Shown: positions 45,143 to 53,302 of the stretch, one piece after another | Numbering within the stretch: position 1 is the first letter of the stretch | Layout: every line of letters begins with the position of its first letter | DNA from: JAPOXR01 sp965214695 | Lineage (GTDB): Bacteria > Pseudomonadota > Alphaproteobacteria > Rhodobacterales > Rhodobacteraceae | DNA length: 64,000 nt | Assembly: GCA_965214695.1 (NCBI GenBank) | Contig: OZ243967.1 | Coordinates: 2,480,001 to 2,544,000, forward strand | Reading direction: 5' to 3' | Notes under the pieces: generated by a model | Databases searched by the model: none | What the model was told of the DNA's origin: nothing | Seen by the model: the letters and a program-made list of their open reading frames with translations, nothing else | Program-made: the position numbers and the translations under genes

Positions 45143-45892
45143 TCAGATCTTCCAGCCGGAGTGAATGGAGGCCACGCCTTGCGCCATGTTGCGGATGGCC
45201 ACATTGGCAAACCCGGCCTCCTCCAGCATGGCCGCGAACCGGTGTCGATCCGGGAACAGGCGGATGCTCTCGACCAGGTACTGGTAGCTGTCGCGGTCGC
45301 CAGCGACAACATGGCCGATCTTCGGGATGACCGCGAAGGAGTAGCGGTCATAGAGGTTCCTCAGAGCGGAATTCCGGACCTGACCAAACTCGAGGACCAG
45401 CAACCTGCCGCCAATGGCGAGAACCCGGAAGATCTCGGTCAATGCCGCCGGGATCTCGGCAAAGTTTCGCACACCGAAAGCCACGGTGCAGATGTCGAAG
45501 GATCCACTGGCGAAAGGCAGATTGCCGGCATCGCCGACGATCCAGGATATCGACGGCTCCGGGTTTTGTTCGGATTCCCGCCACTGTCCGGCCGACATCA
45601 TTTCCTCGGTCAGGTCCAGCACCGTGACCTTCGCCGCTGGCTGCCGGTCGAGGATTCGCAAGGCAATGTCGCCGGTGCCGCCGGCCAGGTCGAGGATTTC
45701 CTGGCCGGGTCTGGGCGCCATCCAGTCGATGAGGGCGGATTTCCAGATTCGGTGCAGGCGGGCCGACATGAGGTCATTCATCAAATCGTAGCGCGACGAC
45801 ACGCCAGCAAACAATTCCCTGACATGCCCGGTCTTCTGGTCAAGTGGAACCGCTCGGTATCCGAAATGGGTTGTATCGGGGTTTCTGGTCAT
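45143..45892 (-). CDS. ubiE: Ubiquinone/menaquinone methyltransferase UbiE
   Basis: A 249-residue class I SAM-dependent C-methyltransferase: FAGVSSRYDLMNDLMS, SAM loop ILDLAGGTGDIA, GDAGNLPF, FGVRNF and GGRLLVLEFGQ are all present. It methylates the benzoquinol ring during ubiquinone synthesis. It is divergent from mutM and leads the ubiE-ubiB pair, a conserved alphaproteobacterial arrangement. Confidence 0.96.
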   Translation of the reverse strand: MTRNPDTTHFGYRAVPLDQKTGHVRELFAGVSSRYDLMNDLMSARLHRIWKSALIDWMAPRPGQEILDLAGGTGDIALRILDRQPAAKVTVLDLTEEMMSAGQWRESEQNPEPSISWIVGDAGNLPFASGSFDICTVAFGVRNFAEIPAALTEIFRVLAIGGRLLVLEFGQVRNSALRNLYDRYSFAVIPKIGHVVAGDRDSYQYLVESIRLFPDRHRFAAMLEEAGFANVAIRNMAQGVASIHSGWKI

Positions 45893-45974
45893 GCCGTGCG
45901 CCGGTTGTTACGAATGGCTCCCTGTCTTATGCCGGACAGACAACACTATCAAACACGAGGAATTATTCTGGACA

Positions 45975-46814
45975 ATGCCCGAACTGCCTGAAGTCGAGAC
46001 CGTTCGGCGCGGATTGGAGCGGGCGATGGTCGGCAAGACGATCGAAAGAGTCGAATTGCGGCGCCCCGACCTGCGCTGGCCATTCCCCGATCGCATGCCG
46101 GAACGCTTGGCGGGCAGCCGGGTCGAGCGTGCCGACCGGCTGGGCAAATACATTCTTCTCGGGCTGTCGACCGACGATACGCTGATTGTGCATTTGGGCA
46201 TGTCCGGCAGCTTTCGCGAGTTCTCGTCGACCAAGGACGGCGAATTCGGCGCCGACCCGCACGACCATGTGCTGCTGTGGCTCGATGGCGGCAGCCGCAT
46301 TGCCTACAATGATCCGCGACGGTTCGGCATGATGGATTTGGCAGGAACGTCGGAAATTCGTTCACACCGGCTGCTGGCGGCGATGGGTCCTGAACCGCTG
46401 GGCAACAGTTTCAACGGCAGCTCCCTGCACCGGGCGGTCGGGAAGAGGAAAAGCGCCATCAAGATCGTGTTGCTGGACCAGAAGATCGTTGCCGGTCTTG
46501 GCAACATCTATGCGAGCGAGGCGCTTTGGCATGCGCGGATTCGGCCTGACCGGCGGGCAGCGAGCCTTTCGCCGGGCGAGGCCGATGATCTGGCCCTGGC
46601 CATCCGCCGGGTTCTGAAGGCGGCAATCGACGCCGGCGGCTCGTCATTGCGCGACCACCACCTGCTCAGCGGCGAGACCGGCAATTTCCAGCACAGCTTC
46701 CGGGTCTATGGCCGGGAGGGTGAGGCCTGTCCCAGGACCGATTGTCCTGGCAAGATATCCAGGATGGTCCAGTCCGGCCGCTCGACCTTCCTCTGCACCG
46801 ATTGCCAAGGTTGA
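45975..46814 (+). CDS. mutM: Formamidopyrimidine-DNA glycosylase
   Basis: MutM removes 8-oxoguanine and formamidopyrimidines. The start at 45975 gives PELPEVETVRRGL directly after the Met, so Pro becomes the catalytic N-terminus. DRLGKYILL supplies the conserved Lys. The C-terminal zinc finger has CPRTDC and CTDC, giving 279 residues. The last 27 bases of the gene recur imperfectly at 46844-46869. Confidence 0.97.
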   Translation: MPELPEVETVRRGLERAMVGKTIERVELRRPDLRWPFPDRMPERLAGSRVERADRLGKYILLGLSTDDTLIVHLGMSGSFREFSSTKDGEFGADPHDHVLLWLDGGSRIAYNDPRRFGMMDLAGTSEIRSHRLLAAMGPEPLGNSFNGSSLHRAVGKRKSAIKIVLLDQKIVAGLGNIYASEALWHARIRPDRRAASLSPGEADDLALAIRRVLKAAIDAGGSSLRDHHLLSGETGNFQHSFRVYGREGEACPRTDCPGKISRMVQSGRSTFLCTDCQG

Positions 46815-46869
46815 GCAGCGGCCATCGGCGGTCGCTGCATCCTTTCCTTGCACCGATTGCCAGGGTTGA
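46788..46869. repeat. Imperfect direct repeat of the mutM 3' end
   Basis: The stretch 46788-46814 (ending TGCCAAGGTTGA) is repeated at 46844-46869 (ending TGCCAGGGTTGA) with a handful of differences, about 55 bases apart. The second copy encodes the same CTDCQG-stop ending. It looks like an old tandem duplication of the gene end. Confidence 0.75.
46815..46838 (+). terminator. Hairpin immediately after mutM
   Basis: GCAGCG pairs with CGCTGC with an inner GCC/GGC pairing. It starts directly after the stop codon and is followed by CCTTTCC rather than a clean T-run, so terminator function is only likely. Confidence 0.45.
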
Positions 46870-46905
46870 ACTGCAGGCGACAACCGTCCGCGACCGCCGG
46901 CAGGA

Positions 46906-47661
46906 TCAGGTGGGTTCGCGTTCGGCCCAGCCGGCAAAGATGCTCTCGAGAATGACCACGACATAGTAGAGCACGATGCCCAGGAACGCGAGGGCAATCA
47001 GCACCGAGAACATCAGCGGGTAGTCGGAATTGGTCCTGCCGCTGTCGAAGAGTGCGCCCAGGCCGCGCCCGTGCGGACTGACGATCTCCATCAGGTTGGT
47101 GCCGATGAAGGCGAGGGTGACCGACACCTTCAGCGCGCCGAAGAACTCTGGCAGCGTTTTCGGCAGGGCGATCTTCCAGAAGATCTCGGAGCGTGATGCA
47201 CCGAGCGCCCGCAGGATGTCCCGGTATTCGGGTTCAAGCGTCGACAACCCGATCGATACCGAGACCGCGATCGGGAAGAACGAGATGACGAATGCAATCA
47301 GCACCGTGTTGAAGTCATGGGCGCCAATAAACAGCAGCGCCACGATCGGCACCACCGTTGCCTTCGGGATCGCGTTGAAGCCGACCAGCAACGGGTAGAG
47401 CGCATCGCGCATGGTGCGCCAGAACCCCATGATCATGCCGATGGCAGTTCCAACAATGATGGCGACAAGCAATCCCAGCACCGTTCGCCACAGGGTCTGC
47501 CAGCCCATGACCAGGAACAGATCCCAGAATTTCATCACCGCCGCCGGCATGTCGGATGGTGACGCCATGACATAGTTGGGCCAGCCATTGGCCCAGACCA
47601 GGAACTCCCACAGGCACAGGAAGATAATCATGGCCACGACGGGGACACCGATTTTGCGCAT
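46906..47661 (-). CDS. ABC transporter permease, NitT/TauT type
   Basis: A 251-residue inner-membrane permease with about six hydrophobic helices and the EAA loop (ILRALGASRSEIFWKIALPK) that docks to the ATPase. The sequence resembles SsuC/TauC/ThiX-type permeases. It overlaps the ATPase stop by 1 base and is third in a binding protein-ATPase-permease operon. The trio lies between mutM and ech, where related genomes often have no genes. Confidence 0.9.
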   Translation of the reverse strand: MRKIGVPVVAMIIFLCLWEFLVWANGWPNYVMASPSDMPAAVMKFWDLFLVMGWQTLWRTVLGLLVAIIVGTAIGMIMGFWRTMRDALYPLLVGFNAIPKATVVPIVALLFIGAHDFNTVLIAFVISFFPIAVSVSIGLSTLEPEYRDILRALGASRSEIFWKIALPKTLPEFFGALKVSVTLAFIGTNLMEIVSPHGRGLGALFDSGRTNSDYPLMFSVLIALAFLGIVLYYVVVILESIFAGWAEREPT

Positions 47662-48461
47662 CAGGAAAACGCCTCCGGATTGTCTTTTTCCCGCCCCTGG
47701 GCAATCTCGATCTGGCGACGCAGGATGTTCAGCTGTTCGACCGCATCCGGCGTGTAGAGATCATCAAGCTTGCGCGGCCCGTCAAACCCCACTTCCATGA
47801 CATATTGCGATGTTGCCGGTCGGCCCGACAGCACGATCACCTGGTTGGCCAGGAATATCGATTCCCGCAAATCATGCGTGATCATGACCCCGGTGAATGG
47901 TTCCTCGGCCTTCAGATTGTGCATGGTCATCCACAGATCCTCGCGGGTGAATGCATCAAGCGCGCCAAAGGGCTCGTCGAGGATCAGGACATCGGGCTTG
48001 TGGACCAGGGCCCGGCACAGGGATGCCCGTTGCCGCATTCCGCCGGAGAGTTCGGACGGACGCTTGTCCTCGAACCCCTCAAGGCCGACCAGTGCGAGCA
48101 GCTTGCGGGCGCGCTCCTCCTGCTGCGCCTTCGACAGGCGGGTCGGCACGATCTCGAGGGGAAGCATCACATTCTTCAGAATGGATCGCCATTCCAGGAG
48201 TACCGGGTTCTGGAAAGCCATGCCGACGGTGGCACGCGGGCTCTTCACCTTTTCGCCATGCAGCCAGACTTCACCCTGATCCGGCTTCATCAACCCGGCG
48301 ATCAGTCGGGTCAGGGTCGATTTGCCACATCCGGACGGCCCGACAACGGCGACGAACCCGCCCTCGTGAATTGACAGGCTGAGATCATCCAGTACCGGCA
48401 GTGGCCCCGTATCGGTCACATAGGCATGGGTAACACCCCTGATGTCGATCAGGTTCTGCAT
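47661..48461 (-). CDS. ABC transporter ATP-binding protein, NitT/TauT type
   Basis: A 266-residue ATPase with Walker A GPSGCGKST (41-49), Q-loop MAFQNPVLLEWRS, signature LSGGMRQRASL, Walker B VLILDEPFGALD and the H-loop ITHDLRES. It powers the permease directly downstream. The substrate class (nitrate, sulfonates, pyrimidines or similar small molecules) cannot be decided from the ATPase. Confidence 0.93.
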   Translation of the reverse strand: MQNLIDIRGVTHAYVTDTGPLPVLDDLSLSIHEGGFVAVVGPSGCGKSTLTRLIAGLMKPDQGEVWLHGEKVKSPRATVGMAFQNPVLLEWRSILKNVMLPLEIVPTRLSKAQQEERARKLLALVGLEGFEDKRPSELSGGMRQRASLCRALVHKPDVLILDEPFGALDAFTREDLWMTMHNLKAEEPFTGVMITHDLRESIFLANQVIVLSGRPATSQYVMEVGFDGPRKLDDLYTPDAVEQLNILRRQIEIAQGREKDNPEAFS

Positions 48462-48489
48462 GGCGCGCGCTGCGTGAAGAATGTGCGGA

Positions 48490-48508
48490 GCGGGCCCTCA
48501 CGGCCCGC
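48490..48508 (-). terminator. Hairpin between binding protein and ATPase genes
   Basis: A perfect 7-bp GC-rich stem (GCGGGCC/GGCCCGC) with a 5-base loop right after the binding-protein stop. There is no U-tract. It may stabilise the upstream transcript end so that the abundant binding protein is made in excess, a common feature of ABC operons. Confidence 0.5.
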
Positions 48509-48515
48509 ACCATTC

Positions 48516-49520
48516 TCAGTTGATCATGTATCCACCGGATTCCGGCAGGAATTCGGCGGTGAAATACAATGACGAATCGGGAGCGGTCTGAAACTCGTAG
48601 GTTTCGGCCAGTTGCTCCAATGCCTTGGCAAAGCGGTCCGGATCAACACCGCCGAGCCCGTTGGACTGAACCTGGTCGGTCAGAACATTGGCATCGACAG
48701 CAAGCATGAAGCGGCGCTTCTCCAGATCGGCATCGGCCGCCGGGTTGCGTTCGATCAGCGAGGCGATCGCCGCATCGGGATCGGCAATGGCATCAGCCCA
48801 TCCCTTGGCGACGGCGCCCATGAATCCACGGATCTTGTCCGGGTTGTCGGCGGCAAACTCGGTATTCACGATAATCGCGTTCCCGTACAGCGCCAGCCCG
48901 TGATCGGCCATCAGGATGACCGAAATGTCGTCCTCGGGAACGCCGAGGCGCACCAGGTTGAGGAATGACGAAAACGAAAATCCGGTGATCGCATCAACAT
49001 TGCCATCAGCCAACATCGGTTCCCGGGTCGGGAAACCAACCGGTTCAACGGTGATTTTCGCCATGTCGAGATTGTTGGACGAGGAAAATGCCGGGAACTG
49101 GGCCCAGGCTCCGTCCGGCGGTGGTGCGCCCAGGATGCGGCCCTCGAGATCCTTCGGCGCCATGACGCCGAGGCTCTTGCGTCCGACCACCGCGAATGGC
49201 GGCTTGTCATAGATCATCATCACCGCGGTCACCGGGGCGCCCGGATTCTGGTCAAGGAACTTGATCAGGCTGTTGATATCGGCAAAACCGACCGGAAACG
49301 CACCGGTTGCGACCTTGGGAATCGCGTCAAGCGACCCCTGGCCGGCGCTGATTTCGACATCGAGTCCCGCATCGGCAAAATGACCATTGTCGATGGCCAT
49401 GAAGTAAGGTGCGGACGGGCCTTCGAATTTCCAATCCAGGGCGAAGGGAAATTTCTCCTGGGCGGAAGCCGCAGTTGCGGCAACTATGCAGCCGGCAGCT
49501 AGTAGGGCTCGGTGAAGCAT
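48516..49520 (-). CDS. ABC transporter substrate-binding protein (NMT1/THI5-like)
   Basis: The ATG at 49520 starts a signal peptide (MLHRALLAAGCIVAATAASA, cleavage before QEK). The 334-residue protein has the NMT1/THI5-like pattern FALDWKFEGPSAPYFMAIDNGHFADAGLDVEIS, the start of many NitT/TauT, ThiY and sulfonate binding proteins. It leads the operon. The ligand is not determined; pyrimidine precursors, sulfonates or nitrate-like anions are candidates. Confidence 0.9.
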   Translation of the reverse strand: MLHRALLAAGCIVAATAASAQEKFPFALDWKFEGPSAPYFMAIDNGHFADAGLDVEISAGQGSLDAIPKVATGAFPVGFADINSLIKFLDQNPGAPVTAVMMIYDKPPFAVVGRKSLGVMAPKDLEGRILGAPPPDGAWAQFPAFSSSNNLDMAKITVEPVGFPTREPMLADGNVDAITGFSFSSFLNLVRLGVPEDDISVILMADHGLALYGNAIIVNTEFAADNPDKIRGFMGAVAKGWADAIADPDAAIASLIERNPAADADLEKRRFMLAVDANVLTDQVQSNGLGGVDPDRFAKALEQLAETYEFQTAPDSSLYFTAEFLPESGGYMIN

Positions 49521-49540
49521 GGGACGAATTCCTTTTGTTG

Positions 49541-49613
49541 TGAGTGCAGGTGGACCGGGCGCGGAGCCCGGCAACCGTCAGACTACCAAAGTCAGGGTCA
49601 TGCGTCCAATACT
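49541..49613 (+). promoter_or_regulatory. Possible SAM-I-clan-like leader element
   Basis: The plus strand contains GTGGACCGGGC, then GCGGA, then GCCCGGCAACC (49552-49576). A short hairpin follows (GACT-ACCAA-AGTC near 49580-49592), then GGGTCATGCGTCC. The GCCCGGCAACC core and the later GG...TCC spacing recall the SAM-I riboswitch family. The similarity is by eye; the element ends about 150 bases upstream of ech. It could instead be a simple GC hairpin in the leader of the divergent binding-protein gene. Confidence 0.25.
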
Positions 49614-49761
49614 CCGGAAGTTCAACTACAATCGAAATCTCCCGCCGGCCGGGGCCGCTGCCGCCGCACCGCATCAACCGGTCGGCCCGCCCCGGCGGTG
49701 CCACTTGCGTGTGGCGGCAATATTTGCCATTGAAGCCGTCCGGAATTCTTGGAGTTGCAGA

Positions 49762-50538
49762 ATGGCCTTTACGGACATTGTCGTTTCAGTCGAAGACCAT
49801 GTTGGCGTGATCCGGATGGACCGGCCGACAAAGCTGAATGCTCTCAATGACAGCCTTCGGCGGGAACTGGTCGAAGCCTTGGAGCGCTATGACGAGGATG
49901 ACAATGTCAGGTGCATGGTGCTGACCGGGTCGGATCGTGTCTTCTCGGCCGGCGCGGACATTACCGAAATGGAGGGCAGGAAGTTCGTCGAGATGTTCTC
50001 AAGGGATCGTTTCAGCCGGGAGGCCGAGGCCTTTCGTCGGCTGCGCAAACCGGTCATCGCTGCCGTCGCTGGCCCTGCCTTTGGCGGCGGTTGTGAACTG
50101 GCAATGATGTGCGACATCATCATCGCCGCCGACAACGCGGTGTTCGGCCAGCCCGAAATCAATATCGGGGTCATTGCCGGACTTGGCGGCACGCAGCGGA
50201 TGACCCGGGCAGTCGGCAAGTCCAAATCCATGGAAATGCACCTGACCGGGCGCCGCATGGAGGCCGAGGAGGCCGAACGGTCGGGGCTGGTGTCCAGGGT
50301 GGTGCCGGCTGGCGAGCTGATGACGGCGGTTATGGAGCTGGCGGGACGGATTGTCGAGCAGCCACCGCTGGCGGTCATGGCGGTCAAGGAGGCGGTGAAC
50401 CGGGCCGAGGAAACTTCGCTGAGCGAGGGGCTGCTGTTCGAGCGCCGGTTGTTCCATTCGCTGTTTGCAACCGAGGACAAGGATGAGGGAATGCAAGCCT
50501 TCGTCAACAAGCGCAGCCCGCGGTTTCGGGGCAGGTAA
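49762..50538 (+). CDS. Enoyl-CoA hydratase/isomerase family protein
   Basis: A 258-residue crotonase-fold protein. The oxyanion-hole segments are SAGADITEM and GPAFGGGCELAMMCDIIIA. The second catalytic Glu region is QPEINIGVIAGLGGTQRM. It hydrates trans-2-enoyl-CoA in beta-oxidation. The start at 49762 has GGAG eight bases upstream. In alphaproteobacteria this gene often precedes rpsT and dnaA, as it does here, although its connection to replication genes is positional only. Confidence 0.92.
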   Translation: MAFTDIVVSVEDHVGVIRMDRPTKLNALNDSLRRELVEALERYDEDDNVRCMVLTGSDRVFSAGADITEMEGRKFVEMFSRDRFSREAEAFRRLRKPVIAAVAGPAFGGGCELAMMCDIIIAADNAVFGQPEINIGVIAGLGGTQRMTRAVGKSKSMEMHLTGRRMEAEEAERSGLVSRVVPAGELMTAVMELAGRIVEQPPLAVMAVKEAVNRAEETSLSEGLLFERRLFHSLFATEDKDEGMQAFVNKRSPRFRGR

Positions 50539-50560
50539 TCCCGGTCCGGTGACCGGTAAA

Positions 50561-50648
50561 CGGTCGGCGATCGCAGGCCAGTCATCGAATAATCGGCTGG
50601 CGGTCATGGTCCGGTCGTGGAAAAACCGGTCGGCGGTCATTGACAGCG
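50561..50648. repeat. 33-bp imperfect tandem repeat upstream of rpsT
   Basis: Three imperfect copies begin at 50561, 50594 and 50627 with exact 33-base spacing (CGGTCGGCGATCG, CGGCTGGCGGTCA, CGGTCGGCGGTCA). They fill the ech-rpsT intergenic region about 60-145 bases upstream of the rpsT start. In one plus-strand frame they encode a degenerate 11-residue repeat, but no start or stop supports translation. Confidence 0.7.
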
Positions 50649-50704
50649 CCGCGCCCAGGTAATACAGGCCCGGTCTCGGTTTTCTGACAGGACGGAACAT
50701 CCAC

Positions 50705-50971
50705 ATGGCAAACTCGCGGCAATCAAGGAAACGTGCTTTGCAGCAGGTTCGCCGGACCATGGTCAACCGGGCCCGCATGTCACGGATTCGTACCTTTATC
50801 CGCAAGGTTGAGGACGCGGTGGCCAGCGGCGACCAGGAAGCGGCGGCGGCGGCGTTTCGCCAGGCCCAACCCGAGATCATGCGCGGCGTGACCAGGGGTG
50901 TCCTGCACCGGAATACGGCCAGCAGGCGCGTGTCCCGCCTGGCCAGGCAGGTCAAGCAGACCGGGTCCTGA
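50705..50971 (+). CDS. rpsT: 30S ribosomal protein S20
   Basis: An 88-residue basic protein: ANSRQSRKRALQQVRRTMVN matches the S20 N-terminus. It binds 16S rRNA early in small-subunit assembly. The rpsT-dnaA neighbourhood is typical of the class. Many relatives start with TTG or GTG; here it is ATG. Confidence 0.96.
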   Translation: MANSRQSRKRALQQVRRTMVNRARMSRIRTFIRKVEDAVASGDQEAAAAAFRQAQPEIMRGVTRGVLHRNTASRRVSRLARQVKQTGS

Positions 50972-51388
50972 CACCGACACAATTCTTCACGACATGACTT
51001 CCCGCATGGCCGGAATTCCCGCGGAATTTCGGATTGCGTTGCGTATTGGCGGCAATCCGGAAGCCCGGGCGGTGAGGTGATTCGGGGGATTGGTGCCACC
51101 GATTCGGGCGAAATGAGGAGCATGTTCGCTGAATATTCCCCGACGCTGAATTCGGATCCACCATTTGTTCAATCCGAAGGAATTTTCCCCCAGTTTTCTT
51201 GCCGGGAGTACGGCATTGAACAGACTTCGATTTACCTGACCCGATTCAACGCCTTAATGGAGTTGAACGTTGGAAAATCGACTCGTATCGGCAAAAAATC
51301 CACCATCGGACGCATTGCCAGTCCCGGAAAATCTGTGCAAAACTGAGCGGGCTGTTTCGGCGGGTTTTCGGACCGAAAAGGGGGTCGG
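50972..51388. other. rpsT-rhodanese intergenic region
   Basis: About 420 bases, less GC-rich than the genes around it. An 8-bp inverted repeat (CGGATTGC 51030-51037, GCAATCCG 51052-51059) could terminate rpsT. A shorter AATTCC/GGAATT palindrome lies just before it. GGGGG upstream of the GTG at 51389 is the probable ribosome-binding site. No cluster of TTATNCACA boxes was seen, so it is not an obvious oriC. Confidence 0.5.
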
Positions 51389-51838
51389 GTGAATTCAGTT
51401 CCGCAAGTGCAGATTCCTGAATGGACTCCGGATTTGGTTTGGGAGGAATTGGCCGAAAATCCAACCTCGATACTGGTGGATGTACGAACGAAGCCGGAGT
51501 GGTCGTTCGTCGGAGTTCCCGATCTTTCGGGAATCGGCAAGGCTGCGATCCTGGCGGAATGGAGAAGCTATCCTCGCATGCAACGCAACCCGGATTTTTG
51601 TGAGGAGGTCGAATCCCGGCTGAAGTCGACCAGGCCGGATACCGCGTTTTTCATGTGCCGGTCCGGTGCCCGGTCCCGGGAGGCGGCGGCGGCCTATTCG
51701 GAGTGGTCCCGCGGGAACGGGAAGCCGGTGAGATGCATAAATGTCGCCGAGGGCTTCGAGGGTGATTTGGACATGTCGGCTAGGAGAGCAACCAAAAACG
51801 GGTGGAAATTCAGAAGGTTGTCTTGGAAGCAATCGTGA
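51389..51838 (+). CDS. Rhodanese-like protein upstream of dnaA
   Basis: A 149-residue single-domain rhodanese with ILVDVRTKPEW at the N-terminal strand and active-site loop CRSGARS (C90). It probably transfers sulfane sulfur or detoxifies cyanide or thiols. It starts at a GTG. Standing directly before dnaA, with 39 bases between, it is an unusual addition to the rpsT-dnaA pair, and cotranscription with dnaA is likely. Confidence 0.9.
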   Translation: MNSVPQVQIPEWTPDLVWEELAENPTSILVDVRTKPEWSFVGVPDLSGIGKAAILAEWRSYPRMQRNPDFCEEVESRLKSTRPDTAFFMCRSGARSREAAAAYSEWSRGNGKPVRCINVAEGFEGDLDMSARRATKNGWKFRRLSWKQS

Positions 51839-51877
51839 GAAATCCTGTGCGCGGGTTTTGATTTCGGGGGAGATTGA

Positions 51878-53230
51878 ATGGTTTTGGAGATGTGGTACCA
51901 GGTTCGGGAGAAGCTGGAACAGGAGTTGGACGAGGCCGATTTCAGAAACTGGATCGAGATCATCAGTCTCAAGGGTATCGAGGGCGGTATTGCCACGATT
52001 GAAGCTCCGACACGGTTTACCGGCGAGTGGGTCGGACGAACCTACGGTCACCAGATCGTCAGAATTCTCAAGGAAATGGACCCCAGCATCCTCGATCTGA
52101 ATTTCGTTGTCGGTACCGGGCCGGACCGCAAGAAATCCCGGCAGCTGACGGGCGGGCTGATCGAGTCAGGGGAGGGGTCGGATGGCCGGGACATTCTTGG
52201 CTCCAACCTGAATTCGAGGTTCCGGTTTTCCGAGTTTGTCGTCGGCAAGCCCAATGCCGTGGCCTATGCAGCCGCGGTCCGGGTGGCGGAGGAAAGTTCC
52301 GTCGATTTCAACCCGCTGTTTCTCTATGGCGAGGTCGGCGTCGGCAAGACCCACCTCATGCATGCGATCGGATGGGCTCTCAGGGAGCGGGATCCCGAGG
52401 TCAAGATCATCTACCTGTCGGCCGAACAGTTCATGTACCAGTTCATCCGGGCCCTGCGGACCAAGGGAATCCTCGATTTCAAGGAGGTGTTCAGGTCGGT
52501 GAACGTGCTGATGGTCGATGATGTGCAGTTCATCGCCGGAAAGGAATCAACCCAGGAAGAATTCTTTCACACCTTCAACTCGCTGGCCGGTCAGGACAAG
52601 CGGATCATCCTGTCCGGAGATCGTTCGCCTGGCAAGATCGACGGCCTGGAGGCTCGCATCCGTTCGCGATTGCAGTCGGGGCTCGTCATCGAACTTCATC
52701 CTGCCGATTACGAACTCAGGCTGGGCATCCTGCAGCAGAAGGCGGAATCGCTGTACAGGCGGAATCGCGGGCTGAGATTCGAAAAGGGCGTGCTGGAATT
52801 CCTGGCCAGGCGCATCATGAGCAATGTCAGGGTGCTTGAAGGTGCGCTCAACCGGCTGGCGGCAGCAGAATCATACCTGCATGCCCCGATCACCATCGAC
52901 GTGGCCCGCGACGAGTTGGTGGATATCCTGCGCGATGTCGATCGGAGGACCGAGATCCGCATGATCATCCAGTGTGTCGCCGATTACTACAATGTGAAAC
53001 CGGGCGATCTGGTCGGGCCGCGACGGACCCAAAATATCACCAGGCCGCGGCAGTTGGCGATCTACCTGGCCAAGATGATGACCACCAGGTCGCTGCCGCA
53101 TATCGGCCGTGCGTTCAACCGTGATCACACGACGATCCTCTATTCGATTGACCGGATCGAGAAGCTGCAGGCCGAGGACAGCTCGATCGCCGAGGATATT
53201 GCCATTATCAGGAGGCGGCTGGAATCCTGA
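51878..53230 (+). CDS. dnaA: Chromosomal replication initiator DnaA
   Basis: A 450-residue DnaA. Domain I is at the N-terminus (YQVREKLEQELDEADFRNWI). The AAA+ domain has FLYGEVGVGKTHLMHAI (Walker A near 151-158) and VLMVDDVQFI. The C-terminal DNA-binding domain has the signature IGRAFNRDHTTILYSI. It opens oriC by binding DnaA boxes. Walker A has GEVGVGKT rather than the usual G-x-x-G-L-GKT, which is still a valid P-loop. dnaN follows after 72 bases. Confidence 0.98.
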   Translation: MVLEMWYQVREKLEQELDEADFRNWIEIISLKGIEGGIATIEAPTRFTGEWVGRTYGHQIVRILKEMDPSILDLNFVVGTGPDRKKSRQLTGGLIESGEGSDGRDILGSNLNSRFRFSEFVVGKPNAVAYAAAVRVAEESSVDFNPLFLYGEVGVGKTHLMHAIGWALRERDPEVKIIYLSAEQFMYQFIRALRTKGILDFKEVFRSVNVLMVDDVQFIAGKESTQEEFFHTFNSLAGQDKRIILSGDRSPGKIDGLEARIRSRLQSGLVIELHPADYELRLGILQQKAESLYRRNRGLRFEKGVLEFLARRIMSNVRVLEGALNRLAAAESYLHAPITIDVARDELVDILRDVDRRTEIRMIIQCVADYYNVKPGDLVGPRRTQNITRPRQLAIYLAKMMTTRSLPHIGRAFNRDHTTILYSIDRIEKLQAEDSSIAEDIAIIRRRLES

Positions 53231-53302
53231 CAGCCGGAGCTGCCGCGTTCTCAATGAATTCCGGGAGTCAGGACGGCATGTCAGGCCGAATTCGTCCAGC
53301 GG

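Noticed and set aside
44114..45991. 625-residue plus-strand frame across ubiB and ubiE
   Set aside because: Antisense to two conserved genes; no signature or ribosome-binding site supports it.
50972..51877. Possible oriC next to dnaA
   Set aside because: No clustered DnaA boxes of the TTATNCACA type, no AT-rich repeats of the usual kind, and the rhodanese gene fills part of the space.
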